Below are positions 1 through 8,877 of a DNA stretch of 64,000 bases, piece by piece; the stretch's first letter is position 1; each line of letters begins with the position of its first letter. The notes under the pieces were generated by a model. The model did no database searches. It worked only from the letters and a program-made list of their open reading frames with translations, and was not told where the DNA came from. The position numbers and the translations under genes are program-made. This DNA comes from JAJDFU01 sp964641965 (GTDB taxonomy: Bacteria; Bacteroidota; Bacteroidia; Chitinophagales; Saprospiraceae), in contig CAZXLD010000020.1 in NCBI GenBank assembly GCA_964641965.1, positions 14,962 through 78,961 of the forward strand. The letters are read 5' to 3'.

Positions 1-1012
1 TAGGTTTTGAATAGTCGGTATATGTTAAAAAAGAATAGTTGATTTGGTTGATCTCCACAAAACGGTATTTAGAATAGGATTTATTGGTTAGGTAGGAGAA
101 TAGGAAATCTTCATTCCCCTCTGTACCTCCCCCATTTGCTCGCACGTCTATAAGAAGGACCTTCAACTTCTTTTGCTTTATTTCAGTAAAAACTTGTTTA
201 ATAAATCGCTCGTATTTAATCCCGGCTTTTCTGAATTCACTACTGGAAAAGGTCGAAACTGTTAGTAGTCCAATATCTTCCTGAATGCAAAAGGAAATCG
301 GTAGTTGTTCTTTTTCGTCTTGTTTAAAAAGCAACCTTTTGCGTTCCACTAGTTTTTTAAACGCAATGGGTTGGATCGATACGATTTCGCTTTCATCGGC
401 ATCCATCCGTTGAATTTTCAATTGAAACCCCTCAGGTTTCCAATGGATTGACCTGGCATAGTGTACAGCAAATCCAATATCATCCAACCACCGGTATTTC
501 GAACTCATAATGTCACCATCAGCAGCAAAAGTGGTAAACAGCCTAGTCAGGATTTCCTCAATATCCCGTCCATTGATTTCCAGAATTTCACTCCCATTTA
601 GATCAGGACTAATGGTATCGATTGGATGATAGAGGTAGGCACGTTGGCCGATAAACTTGACCAAAAACGGAAAGAAACTGCCCTCCCTTTTTAAAAAAGA
701 ACTGGTCTGATCCGATAGGGAAATATCGCAGTGATCTTCTTTGATAGATGCAATCAAGGGAGCGATCACATTATAAAATTCCAGTTCGGAAAGAGAATCA
801 CTACGCTCCAGATCGGCGAGTATGCTGGACTTGTGTGCTAGGTATTCCTCCTGTGACCTATACCAAAACAACCCGGTATGTGCTTCTTCCAATGCTGTGC
901 TAAGCATTCTAAAATCGTCGATTAGTTTTTCGGAGGCAAGGATAGGTATTGCCTGCCCGAAGGCAATGGAACCAAGCAATACAAAAGCTCCTATAAGGGT
1001 GGTTTTAGTCAT
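1..1012 (-). CDS. S41 family peptidase, 5' part (cut by window edge)
   Basis: This reading frame starts at ATG 1012 and stays open to the left edge, so only the first 337 codons are present. It begins with a signal peptide of about 19 residues (MTKTTLIGAFVLLGSIAFGQ). A region with many charged residues follows, and then a stretch ending KVLLIDVRANGGG that matches the beta-strand and Gly-rich turn in tail-specific (C-terminal processing) proteases of family S41. The catalytic Ser should lie just beyond the edge, so activity cannot be judged. Such proteins are usually exported and act in the periplasm or on the outer membrane. I assign the family from this motif and the overall layout; no PDZ domain can be placed with confidence. 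Confidence 0.65.
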   Translation of the reverse strand, partial: MTKTTLIGAFVLLGSIAFGQAIPILASEKLIDDFRMLSTALEEAHTGLFWYRSQEEYLAHKSSILADLERSDSLSELEFYNVIAPLIASIKEDHCDISLSDQTSSFLKREGSFFPFLVKFIGQRAYLYHPIDTISPDLNGSEILEINGRDIEEILTRLFTTFAADGDIMSSKYRWLDDIGFAVHYARSIHWKPEGFQLKIQRMDADESEIVSIQPIAFKKLVERKRLLFKQDEKEQLPISFCIQEDIGLLTVSTFSSSEFRKAGIKYERFIKQVFTEIKQKKLKVLLIDVRANGGGTEGNEDFLFSYLTNKSYSKYRFVEINQINYSFLTYTDYSKP

Positions 1013-1117
1013 GGAGGCAAATCTGGTTTCTGAACTTGTGCCTAACCCAATGTACCCCCTAATCGCCTAAATAGTAGATTGGCCTTCATCCAAAATAAGT
1101 TGCTACAAGACACCAGC

Positions 1118-2227
1118 TCAGGAAACAGGTTCCAGCATTGGAACTCCCATCCTTTCCAAGTCAGTGATTAACCGTTGCTCATCAACTATTTGACCCATAA
1201 GATAGAGCCCGGGCCTGGGTATGGACCGGTCAAAGTATTGGTTCAAACAAGCTAATACAGCCAAAGCGGTCAGTCTGAATGCATCCTCATATTCAAAGCC
1301 AAACCGATACTGCTGCTTCAATCCGCCTTGGATACCATTCGCTTCTAATCGGAATTCTACCCTTGGACTTTTATCAAAACGTTCTTTTATGTTTTGATAT
1401 AATAACCAACTGGAAAAACGCTGACTCCAGGATTTACTTATTTTACCAATGATTATGGAAAGTGGAAATATGAAGTGATCAATAAAACGGCTGAATCCGG
1501 CAGCATAGACCCCCGCTGACCGGAGGCCCAATTCTTGCTCTAGACCATATAACTCTTGCATCTGTAAAGGGTAACAGGTCTTTTGCCCAAAAGCTTCCGA
1601 AAATTGAACATCCACCGCATCCTTGTGATCTGCCTTTCGCCAAACTCCATCGTCCAGGACCTGTGAATTACCTTCGATCAATTCGTAGAAAATTTCCTGC
1701 ACCGATGAGGGCTGTTCAAAAACCGGATCCATGGCCATGTAAACTCTTGCTTCCTCATAAGAATCAAATTGAGATTGACCAAAGCGAATACATGGTGCCA
1801 CTAGTCCCGGATGAAATCCGGCTTGGGTAATGAAGATCAGCTTGTGTTTTCGGATTTCATGCTCGAACTTCCGCAATCGATCCACTACATCTCCACGGAC
1901 CAAAATATCAAGCGTATCTACCCTAGCAGAGACGGCAGCCCTGGCCACCTTCTCGATAGCATCAGGAATAGAAGCGGTAACAATGACCAAGTCTACTCCG
2001 ACAAACCCGGTCTCCATACTTTTAGGGTCCGAGGCATCAATAGCTCTTGCAGTCACCTCGCGGCCAGAGAATTCCTGATTCAATTGAGCTGCAAATGCGT
2101 TGGCTTTTTGAATATTTCTACCCCCAACACAAACAGCATGAGGGGTGTGTTGGAGCAAAACCCGACACATAGCTTTGCCAACACCTCCATAGCCTCCCAA
2201 AACCAATAATTGACGTTTCATGGGCAT
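1118..2227 (-). CDS. saccharopine dehydrogenase-like NAD(P)-binding oxidoreductase
   Basis: The 369-residue protein opens with a Rossmann nucleotide-binding loop (VLGGYGGVGKAMCRVLL) followed by GGRN, where saccharopine dehydrogenase-type enzymes bind the NADP phosphate. The N-terminal 130 residues form the dinucleotide domain, and the rest is the variable substrate domain. The true substrate is unknown; the family includes lysine-pathway, carboxynorspermidine and trans-acting enoyl reductase-like members. Either ATG 2227 or ATG 2221 (MKRQLLV) could be the start; the second puts the Rossmann strand at the very N terminus. It is probably cytoplasmic: no signal peptide or strong membrane helix is seen. 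It lies between the S41 and PD40 genes on the same strand, with gaps over 100 nt, so co-transcription is uncertain. Confidence 0.75.
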   Translation of the reverse strand: MPMKRQLLVLGGYGGVGKAMCRVLLQHTPHAVCVGGRNIQKANAFAAQLNQEFSGREVTARAIDASDPKSMETGFVGVDLVIVTASIPDAIEKVARAAVSARVDTLDILVRGDVVDRLRKFEHEIRKHKLIFITQAGFHPGLVAPCIRFGQSQFDSYEEARVYMAMDPVFEQPSSVQEIFYELIEGNSQVLDDGVWRKADHKDAVDVQFSEAFGQKTCYPLQMQELYGLEQELGLRSAGVYAAGFSRFIDHFIFPLSIIIGKISKSWSQRFSSWLLYQNIKERFDKSPRVEFRLEANGIQGGLKQQYRFGFEYEDAFRLTALAVLACLNQYFDRSIPRPGLYLMGQIVDEQRLITDLERMGVPMLEPVS

Positions 2228-2337
2228 TCCGCTTTATCTCAAGTTACCCATTTCACCAGGCTGAAGGAAAGAAGATTCAGCTGCGGGGTGCGTGACATTT
2301 ATCAATTCAATTACCGGATAACTGCATCCTAAACTTA

Positions 2338-3243
2338 TTATTTGCCCCCCTTGTACTGCTCCAGTATTTCAGTACTCACCCAATAGATATCCTTTTTACT
2401 AGTGTAGAATAGGTATTTGCCATCCATCGTAACGAAGGGGCAAAGCTCATGTCCTTCGGTATTGACCGGTGCACCCATATTGACGGCTTCGCTCCAGCTC
2501 CCATCAGCTTGCCGGAAGCTAATGTAAAGATCGCCCTTGCCCATGCCGTTCCTTCGGATGGAACAAAAGATCAGGTAGGATTCGTCAGGGGCTACAAAAA
2601 CATCGGCTTCGTATCGATTGGTATTGACCGTAGGACCTAGCTTGGTCGCCGTTTGGTAGGCCCCGTTGACCCTGGGAGAAAAATAAAGGTCGCAATTGTA
2701 TGATTCATCTTCTGCGGCCTCCTTCTTGGAAGAAAAATAGAGAGTTCCATTTTCCGTAAAAGACATATAGTATTCTTCGGCATCCGTATTGATCGCATCT
2801 CCAACATCCATAGGCGCTGACCATGAATCCCCCATTCGTTTAAGGTACCAGATGTTATGGTCCCGGGTTGTATCTCCTTCCCTCCTGGGTCGGTCCGAGA
2901 TAAAGTATAGCTCCTGCTCATCTGGTGAAAGAAAAGGGTCGTTGAAGCTGTAGACAGCATCTGAATTGAGGACTTTCGGCTGAGTCCATGCTCCATTTTC
3001 CAGTTGACAGTACCGGATTTCATTCCGGTCGCCAACATCTACACCATAGAAAAACTCCGTACCATCCTCAGAAAAAACCGAACCGAACTCATATTCATTA
3101 GGTAAGGAGATAAAGCCTGGTGCAAAGACCTGGGGAACTAATCCCGGATTTGAAGGCGACATGTAACTAGTACCATCCGGGGATTGGGTCAAGCCAATTG
3201 CCAAATAAAGAAGGCATGTGAATAGAATAAGGATTTGTTTCAC
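2338..3243 (-). CDS. exported PD40/TolB-type beta-propeller protein
   Basis: The 301-residue protein has a cleavable signal peptide (MKQILILFTCLLYLAIGLTQ) and repeated PD40 (WD40-like) blades. Examples are DPFLSPDEQELYFISDRP, YMSFTENGTLYFSSKK, DVFVAPDESYLIFCSIRR and PFVTMDGKYLFYTSKKDIYW, each pairing a 'D/E-x-x-LYF' strand with a following 'S.R/K' turn. About five blades are visible. Bacteroidota encode many such periplasmic or surface propellers, often annotated TolB-like or exo-alpha-sialidase-like, and no substrate can be read from the sequence. There is no OmpA domain or T9SS sorting domain at the C terminus, which ends EQYKGGK. Confidence 0.8.
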   Translation of the reverse strand: MKQILILFTCLLYLAIGLTQSPDGTSYMSPSNPGLVPQVFAPGFISLPNEYEFGSVFSEDGTEFFYGVDVGDRNEIRYCQLENGAWTQPKVLNSDAVYSFNDPFLSPDEQELYFISDRPRREGDTTRDHNIWYLKRMGDSWSAPMDVGDAINTDAEEYYMSFTENGTLYFSSKKEAAEDESYNCDLYFSPRVNGAYQTATKLGPTVNTNRYEADVFVAPDESYLIFCSIRRNGMGKGDLYISFRQADGSWSEAVNMGAPVNTEGHELCPFVTMDGKYLFYTSKKDIYWVSTEILEQYKGGK

Positions 3244-3763
3244 GGCTAATGGTTTAAAGGAAGCGTCGAGCGATTAATAAATTATCATCCAGCTTATTCC
3301 AAAACAACTAAAAACCAAGAAAAAGCCAGTCAGTAAAAGTAATAGAAAGTAACCAGCTATAGTCAACAACAGCCACTGGACTGCATATTTTCGACGGGCG
3401 TTGAAATAAAAGATAGGCAGAAGGAACACGACGAATAGTTCAAAAGGTGATTTCTACAAATTAGCAGTGTGTGAAACAATTCTATTTCGTCCAATTAACC
3501 CTTTGTCGAGTGCATCCGTTCCAAATCTGGAGTTTATGCGACAAAATTCATTCTCATAGGCCATATTTTCGTCTCTATAGGCCACTTTCACAAGCTTTCA
3601 GCCCCTATGGCAAACGCAGCAGCATCATGGTCATGGAAGGATAAGGTAGGACGCCTCAAGCATAGAGGGGGCCCAAGAAAAAGTAGGCTGAAAAAAATTA
3701 AACCGGTTGCTTAAAGCTGGTACTAAAGAGAAGCCAGACATTCTTTATAGTGTCCCTCTTCCA
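3244..3763. other. intergenic stretch, 520 nt
   Basis: This lies between the PD40 gene start and the DinB gene end. The only item that looks coding is a short hydrophobic minus-strand frame at 3274-3429, listed separately. A 35-codon plus-strand ATG frame near 3607 encodes a very basic peptide and has no other support. I see no terminator or strong palindrome. Confidence 0.5.
3274..3429 (-). CDS. possible small membrane protein, perhaps a gene remnant
   Basis: This short frame (GTG at 3429, TAA at 3274) encodes about 51 residues. A basic segment (YFNARRKYAVQW) is followed by a long hydrophobic run (LLLTIAGYFLLLLLTGFFLV), a typical positive-inside membrane helix. The frame stays open upstream through KSPFELF before reaching a TAG. 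No ATG is available, so it may be a real small protein with a GTG start or the end of a gene whose start codon was lost. I do not recognise a family. Confidence 0.3.
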   Translation of the reverse strand: MFLLPIFYFNARRKYAVQWLLLTIAGYFLLLLLTGFFLVFSCFGISWMIIY

Positions 3764-4219
3764 TTAAACCAATCGCTGGAGCATCTTAATCTGGCCGTAG
3801 TGCATCCCCTCATGAATATTATTAAATATGATAGCATCCTCTACCGTATCCAAGGTAGCTCCATAGCCCGTTACCCAGGCTTGGTAAACGCCAAATCGTC
3901 CTTCCTGGTAATCTTGCTCTGCCCAATCCACGGTTAATAAAAGATGTTCCTTGGCAAAATCAATCAATTCCAACTCCCCTTTCCCTTCCGGTACAGTCCC
4001 CCTGCGAAATCGTTGGATGACTTCCATGGGAATGCGAAAAGGAGTGTTGGTTCTTCCATATAACAACAGCTGGTGGGTTACGATTACGTGGATCAGGTTC
4101 CAAAGAATCGTATTGTTGAAACCTTCCGGGATGGTGAAAAGCTGCTCTTCAGAACAACTTTCTAACAAGCCCGCCATATTGGTTCGGGTGTTGCGCAAAA
4201 ATTGAAAATGTTTTTCCAT
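3764..4219 (-). CDS. DinB family protein
   Basis: This 151-residue protein has the DinB/YfiT-like four-helix-bundle pattern. It has an N-terminal helix (FLRNTRTNMAGLL), a central histidine in NLIHVIVTHQ, and a C-terminal HEGMHYGQIKML whose histidines complete the usual three-His metal site. Proteins of this fold include thiol-transferases and DNA-damage-inducible proteins; most bacterial members have no known reaction. The start codon directly abuts the stop codon of the upstream GNAT gene, so the two are almost surely co-transcribed. It is cytoplasmic, with no signal peptide. Confidence 0.8.
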   Translation of the reverse strand: MEKHFQFLRNTRTNMAGLLESCSEEQLFTIPEGFNNTILWNLIHVIVTHQLLLYGRTNTPFRIPMEVIQRFRRGTVPEGKGELELIDFAKEHLLLTVDWAEQDYQEGRFGVYQAWVTGYGATLDTVEDAIIFNNIHEGMHYGQIKMLQRLV

Positions 4220-4774
4220 TTAAAATGAGCTAAGGGCGTCTACTGGTTTATCAATTTTGTAAAGGACGCATTTTTCCAGCTGCCTGTATTCTTTTAAATC
4301 GGGGTGATTAAAATAACCCATCTTTTTCATTCCAATCTTCTCCATGACACGGGTCGACCGACTATTATCGGCTACCGCCATAGAATAAATATGTTCCAGT
4401 CCAATCTCTCCAAACCCAAATTGCAAACACCTCTTAGCACCTTCGGTAGCATAGCCGAAGCCCCAATACGCCTTCGCCAGACGCCATCCGATATCCACGC
4501 AGGGAGTAAAATCGGCCGGAAAGGTCTGGGTGGCCATTCCGATAAACCCGATCATTTGTTGTTCAACCAATAATTCAACCGGGAAATAACAAAATCCATG
4601 ATTGTGATGGTGAGTAACCATGCGGGCAAGAAAGGCATGGGATTTGGCGCGCGAATAGGTGGACGGGAAATAGGCCATTACCTCGGGGTCGGAATTGATC
4701 GCATCCAACACCTGTATATCGGTAGCTTGCCATTTTCGAAACCCTAATCTTTCAGATTGAAACAAGTACTCCAA
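4220..4774 (-). CDS. GNAT family N-acetyltransferase (RimJ/RimL type)
   Basis: This 184-residue protein has the hallmarks of the RimJ/RimL branch of the GNAT superfamily. The N-terminal strand is SERLGFRKW and the motif A region is DIGWRLAKAYWGFGYATEGAKR, where the GxGxA-like loop would bind the acetyl-CoA pyrophosphate. VADNSRSTRVMEKIGMKKMG is the conserved 'N-x-x-S-x-x-V-x-E-K-x-G-x' segment. The acceptor could be a ribosomal protein N terminus, an amino acid or a small molecule, and cannot be told here. It forms a two-gene unit with the DinB gene, whose start immediately follows its stop. Confidence 0.85.
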   Translation of the reverse strand: MEYLFQSERLGFRKWQATDIQVLDAINSDPEVMAYFPSTYSRAKSHAFLARMVTHHHNHGFCYFPVELLVEQQMIGFIGMATQTFPADFTPCVDIGWRLAKAYWGFGYATEGAKRCLQFGFGEIGLEHIYSMAVADNSRSTRVMEKIGMKKMGYFNHPDLKEYRQLEKCVLYKIDKPVDALSSF

Positions 4775-4799
4775 AACAGTTTGCCTTAGGAAGGTTTAC

Positions 4800-6047
4800 T
4801 TATTTAGCCATGCAAGTATGGTAATAGGATTCGATCAAATTAAAAATCGCCTCCTCCGGCTTGAAAAAAGCAGATCGTATCCCTGCCTCATGCCCTTGTT
4901 CGCCATAATACCCATTGGTCATCCAGATGAATCCGAAGCGGCCGCTTGTATCCCAATGCATTTGAGAAATGAGTCCATAAGCCTCTCCGGCATGGCCTAT
5001 CATGGGCACGTTTGGAAAGATAAAATCCGAACGATCAGCCTGCCCGGTCCGGTGAAGGCTGAGTCCAAAACTATGGTAAAAACCACCGTAGGTATCTCCA
5101 TTCGAACCATCAAAAGTCCACACCGGCTGCTGCATCAATTCCACAGTGCCTTTATCCAATACAGCCCTAGGAGATCCACTGGTCTGTTGCATATGCATTA
5201 GCATGAAAGTGGCTAATTCACGAGGACTAACCCGCAAACTACCCTGAGGACCAAAGATGGAGCCATTCTGTCCAAGCGGATAAGATGGTGTCAATGGCTC
5301 AGGATAGACTCCCTGATAGTCATCAGCCGTGGATTGCCCATTCCGATAAAGCGCAGCAATGGAATTTAAGTCGGTTATTTCCCGCACATTAAAACTACCC
5401 TCTATTCCAAGAGGCTCTAAAACCGTCTCTCGTATATAAATATCAAACCGCTTTCCGCTTATCTTTTCGATCAAGGCACCGATAATCCCAAAGTTGAGAT
5501 TACAATACGTGAAGTACGTCCCAGGCTTCTGGCTCAGCCACATATCGTCCGTATAGAAGTAGCCTTCGGGCAACAGGATCTCTTCCATTCCGGGCAGCGT
5601 ATCTCTTCGATAGGTCGTAAACAAAAAATCTCCGTAGCCGCTACCATCCTGCAAACTGGAAGTATGCGTTAATAGCATTCGAAAGGTGATCGGAACCTCC
5701 GGAAAGTGCCGATTGCGAACCGGATAACCCAGTACCGGACTGATATCATCATCCAAATCAAAAGCACCTTTTTCATATAGTTTCATCAAACCCGTAGCTA
5801 CTACGGTCTTTGAAATAGAAGCAATTCGATAACGCGTTTTCTCAGTGACAGGCCGCTCCTCTTCAATATGCGCCAAGCCGTGGTAAAATTCATCCACGAT
5901 ATCTCCATTGCAAACCACCAGCAGGGACATGCCAACCAATTGATTTTGGGCAGCTACAGCAGCTAGCTCATCCTGGAAAGAAGCTTTTTGTTGGCAGGAA
6001 GAGAAAAGTAAGATACCCAGGCAAAAAACGATATAAATAAAGCGCAT
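4800..6047 (-). CDS. beta-lactamase-related serine hydrolase lipoprotein
   Basis: The 415-residue protein carries a lipoprotein signal (MRFIYIVFCLGILLFSSC, Cys18 predicted acylated) and a class C beta-lactamase/DD-peptidase fold. The catalytic SxxK is S77-I-S-K80 in RIASISKTVVATG. The YxN element is seen in TYCNLNFGIIGALIEK, and the LLTHTSSL segment typical of this family is present. A late GHAGEA motif probably corresponds to the third (KTG-like) box as HxG. Members include esterases, D-aminopeptidases and peptidoglycan hydrolases, so antibiotic resistance should not be assumed. It is likely anchored in the outer membrane or periplasm. A hairpin terminator lies upstream, between it and the HdeD gene, suggesting its own promoter. 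Confidence 0.88.
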   Translation of the reverse strand: MRFIYIVFCLGILLFSSCQQKASFQDELAAVAAQNQLVGMSLLVVCNGDIVDEFYHGLAHIEEERPVTEKTRYRIASISKTVVATGLMKLYEKGAFDLDDDISPVLGYPVRNRHFPEVPITFRMLLTHTSSLQDGSGYGDFLFTTYRRDTLPGMEEILLPEGYFYTDDMWLSQKPGTYFTYCNLNFGIIGALIEKISGKRFDIYIRETVLEPLGIEGSFNVREITDLNSIAALYRNGQSTADDYQGVYPEPLTPSYPLGQNGSIFGPQGSLRVSPRELATFMLMHMQQTSGSPRAVLDKGTVELMQQPVWTFDGSNGDTYGGFYHSFGLSLHRTGQADRSDFIFPNVPMIGHAGEAYGLISQMHWDTSGRFGFIWMTNGYYGEQGHEAGIRSAFFKPEEAIFNLIESYYHTCMAK

Positions 6048-6121
6048 TCGATTAACATTAACAATGATAATTCCTTCAGGTGTAAACTGTTCCGATATTT
6101 GGATGTATTTCTGATTTAAGC

Positions 6122-6159
6122 AAAAAAAGGACTGCCTGAAGGTACAAGCAATCCTTTTT
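6122..6159 (-). terminator. Rho-independent terminator after the HdeD-like gene
   Basis: On the minus strand the stem formed by 6148-6159 and 6124-6135 pairs AAAAAGGATTGC with GCAGTCCTTTTT (one G-U pair, 12-nt loop) and runs into a T tract. It lies 20 nt downstream of the 241-residue membrane protein gene and separates it from the serine hydrolase gene. Confidence 0.75.
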
Positions 6160-6179
6160 ATTGGACTGAAGAAGTCCTT

Positions 6180-6905
6180 CTAGATAGTGGAAGGATTCTT
6201 CTTTCCTTTAATTTCGTCCATAGCCTCTTTAAGATCGGACTTGAGCTCCTCCATAAAGGATTTCACTTCTTCACTTTCCGATTGACCGAATGCCGCTACT
6301 TTTTCGTGTAGTGCATTCATTTTGGATTCTGCCGCTTCAATCGCATCACTGGCTTTTACTTTAACTTTTCGCAAGCCAAGCGATATGGCAATCAAAGCAA
6401 TTCCAGTCATAATGAAAGAAATGGCCACCATCGCTACGATAAAAGCCATGCCGAATCCAGGGTTGAATACTACGAAGGCACCCAGGCCAATAGCCAAGAT
6501 ACCAAAGGCCAGCCCCCAACCCCAATAGGGCATTTCCATTTTGCGTGCTTCCAGGGCAAAAGCAATGGCCAGGCCACCTCGCATCATGATCAGAAATCCA
6601 CAGATAAGAATTAGGGTTGCTACGGCTGCTCCTTGATTGCGGAGCAAGGCGATACCTAATATCGTGTACAGAATACCTGCTGCCAGGTTCCAGCCCCAGC
6701 CCTCCATCTCCTGCCGGCTTTGAAAAGCAAAAAAGATGGTTGTGATACCGTCTACAATGAAAATGATAGAGAATAATAGTGCTAAAGTAAGAAAGGTAAT
6801 CCCGGGATTAGCCAGAAAATAAATCCCTCCTAACACGTACAAAATACCGATGATCAATACGACCCACCAGTTTTTGATGGATTTTACAATTCCTTCTGCG
6901 AGCAT
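6180..6905 (-). CDS. HdeD-like (DUF308) membrane protein
   Basis: This 241-residue protein has about six membrane helices in the first 185 residues, including WVVLIIGILYVLGGIYFL and the repeated motifs WGWNLAAGILYTILGIALL and WGWGLAFGILAIGLGAFVV. These 'GxxxxxxG' hairpin repeats are typical of the DUF308 domain of HdeD. The E. coli member is linked to acid resistance; elsewhere the role is unknown. The last 55 residues are charged and probably coiled coil (EEVKSFMEELKSDLKEAMDE), an extension beyond the usual HdeD length. It is a single-gene unit ending at a clear terminator. Confidence 0.82.
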   Translation of the reverse strand: MLAEGIVKSIKNWWVVLIIGILYVLGGIYFLANPGITFLTLALLFSIIFIVDGITTIFFAFQSRQEMEGWGWNLAAGILYTILGIALLRNQGAAVATLILICGFLIMMRGGLAIAFALEARKMEMPYWGWGLAFGILAIGLGAFVVFNPGFGMAFIVAMVAISFIMTGIALIAISLGLRKVKVKASDAIEAAESKMNALHEKVAAFGQSESEEVKSFMEELKSDLKEAMDEIKGKKNPSTI

Positions 6906-7275
6906 AGGTTTTGGGTTTTGTGTGATTAAAATTTTCGCTCTGAAAATTAGCCTTAAGATACAAATCCTTCATATTCATGAGCTTGAAATAATTCAAGTAA
7001 TACCAGATACGACCTAAATCCATTGTTCGATCCCATTTAAGTACAATCCTGAGCATTTTTAAGCCAGGACGCGATTTCAGCCAAGCCACATGAGCGGAAA
7101 AGTAGCCTGGGTGTATATCCTGCTAAACGTTAGTTGGGAGAGTACTTCCAACGTATTGAAAATTGGAGTGGCTCAACAAATGGAATCCAAACGCTAAACT
7201 GTTTTTGCTATCCGATAAAAGCTACTTGCGAATCACACTGAAAATCTTAAAATTGCCAAAAAACAACCCCTTTTC
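6906..7275. other. intergenic stretch, 370 nt
   Basis: This is the divergent region between the HdeD-like gene (minus) and the DHCR24-like gene (plus), so it should hold both promoters. I could not place a convincing -33/-7 pair. A minus-strand frame that overlaps the HdeD start has no coding character. Confidence 0.4.
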
Positions 7276-8877
7276 ATGAGAAAGACCCTACAGCAATTTC
7301 TTACCCGCAACCGCGGTCTGGTTGTATTCCTGTTCGCCGTTCCGGTCAGCTTCGTATATCAAAGTGCGCAAAACTTGCGCAACTGGTATTTTCGCAATTT
7401 CCAAGCCACCAATAAACTGCACGATCGGAAGGTGACCGAGATTCAGGCTTTAGTGAAACAGGGCGCCCAATCTGGCAAACAGATGTGTACAGCCCGCAAG
7501 CCTTGGATGACCATGTCTATCCGTAAGGCCACCTTCAAAAAGGAAATGGTGCAGATCCCTATCGATCTGAAAAATATCCTCGATTTTGATCCGGAAAATG
7601 GCATTGTCCGGGTAGAACCCATGGTGACCATGGGGGATATCACGCATTACCTCATCCCGAAAGGCTATGCCTTGGCTGTGCAGGTGGAAATGGATGATCT
7701 CACAGTGGGTGGCTTGTGCATGGGCGTCGGTATTGAAACCACCTCCCATCGCTACGGATTTCTGTTCGAAACCATTGCCGCTTATGAAATTGTAACGGCA
7801 GAAGGCGAACTGATCCGTGCGACAGCAGACGCCCATCCCGATCTTTTTCATAATCTCCCCTGGTCTCACGGAACCCTTGGATTCCTGGTAGCCGTGGAAT
7901 TACAAGTAGTTCCCATCCGCTCGCATATGCGAGTCCGTTACATTCCTACCCATTCCCAGGAAGAATTCTATCGGCTCTTCCAGGAGCTCTCCCAGTCGGA
8001 CAACCCACCGTCCTATCTGGAGGGCTTGGTCTATTCACCAGATGAAGCGGTGATCATGTGCGGCGAGTTAGATGAGCCAAATACTTCGGAAAAGCGCAAA
8101 AAAATCAATGCCATCAACCGCTGGTACAAGCCCTGGTACTACACCCATGTAGCGCGGTATCTGGAGTGGGGTGAAGGAGAAGAGTACCTTCCGATCCGGC
8201 ATTATTTCCACCGTCATACCCCTTCGGTATTTTTTCAACTCAAGGACCTTATCCCTTTTGGCAATCAGGGCTGGTATCGTTGGCTTTTTGCCTGGATGGG
8301 AGCACCCAAGATCTCCCTGATGAAGCTTACCTTCACCCGGGAGCTCCGCAAACAAGCCTTTGAAAACAGGGTCGCTCAGGATATCCTTATACCGATGCAG
8401 GATATGGCGGAAGCCCTGGATCATATTCATCCTCGCTACGGGATCTATCCCATGTGGATCTGCCCGGTGCGTATGTTTCGGCATGCGCCGTATGAAGGTT
8501 TACTCCCTGAGCCGGAGGCCCCTTCACAGATGTATGTCGACATTGGCATTTACGGTATCCCGGCCAAGGTACCGAGTGGAAATTGGGATTCCATTCGCGA
8601 GGGACGAGCATTAGAGGCCCTCTCCTTGTCCAAGCGGGGCTTTCATATGCTGTATGCAGATATGTTTATGAATCGGGCCGAGTTTGAGCAAATGTTCAAC
8701 CATCGCACCTACCGGGCTGTACGTGCGCAATACAAGGCGGATCAGGCCTTTCCGGAGATCTACGACAAGGTAGTACCGGAAAGCTGGCTGGTAGATCTGG
8801 AAGAAGAGGCCACCAAGCGGATGGAAGCGGAAAATGTTACGGCGCCTCAGATGGAGGATCGCTTTGCGGAGAGATAG
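7276..8877 (+). CDS. FAD-binding oxidoreductase, homologue of delta24-sterol reductase (DHCR24/seladin-1)
   Basis: The 533-residue protein resembles vertebrate DHCR24 along almost its whole length. Residues 13-30 form one membrane helix (RGLVVFLFAVPVSFVYQ), as in DHCR24. The FAD-binding PCMH domain follows with RVEPMVTMGDIT, DDLTVGGLCMGVGIE and TTSHRYGFLFETIAAYE. The C-terminal half keeps NRWYKPWYYTHV, PIRHYFHRHTPSVFF, LIPFGNQGWYRWLFAWMG, PKISLMKLT, HMLYADMFMNR and FPEIYDKV. DHCR24 reduces the C24 double bond of sterol side chains in the ER. The matched motifs come from my memory of the human sequence. No other sterol gene is in the window, so the bacterial substrate (sterol, another polyprenyl lipid or something else) is open. 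The gene stands alone, followed by a long stem-loop. Confidence 0.88.
   Translation: MRKTLQQFLTRNRGLVVFLFAVPVSFVYQSAQNLRNWYFRNFQATNKLHDRKVTEIQALVKQGAQSGKQMCTARKPWMTMSIRKATFKKEMVQIPIDLKNILDFDPENGIVRVEPMVTMGDITHYLIPKGYALAVQVEMDDLTVGGLCMGVGIETTSHRYGFLFETIAAYEIVTAEGELIRATADAHPDLFHNLPWSHGTLGFLVAVELQVVPIRSHMRVRYIPTHSQEEFYRLFQELSQSDNPPSYLEGLVYSPDEAVIMCGELDEPNTSEKRKKINAINRWYKPWYYTHVARYLEWGEGEEYLPIRHYFHRHTPSVFFQLKDLIPFGNQGWYRWLFAWMGAPKISLMKLTFTRELRKQAFENRVAQDILIPMQDMAEALDHIHPRYGIYPMWICPVRMFRHAPYEGLLPEPEAPSQMYVDIGIYGIPAKVPSGNWDSIREGRALEALSLSKRGFHMLYADMFMNRAEFEQMFNHRTYRAVRAQYKADQAFPEIYDKVVPESWLVDLEEEATKRMEAENVTAPQMEDRFAER

Noticed and set aside
3607..3714. 35-codon basic peptide frame (MANAAASWSWKDKVG...)
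   Set aside because: Too short, no conserved motif and no promoter or terminator context.
4800..6047. Calling the serine hydrolases beta-lactamases with antibiotic resistance
   Set aside because: SxxK and YxN are shared by esterases and peptidases; nothing shows beta-lactam activity.
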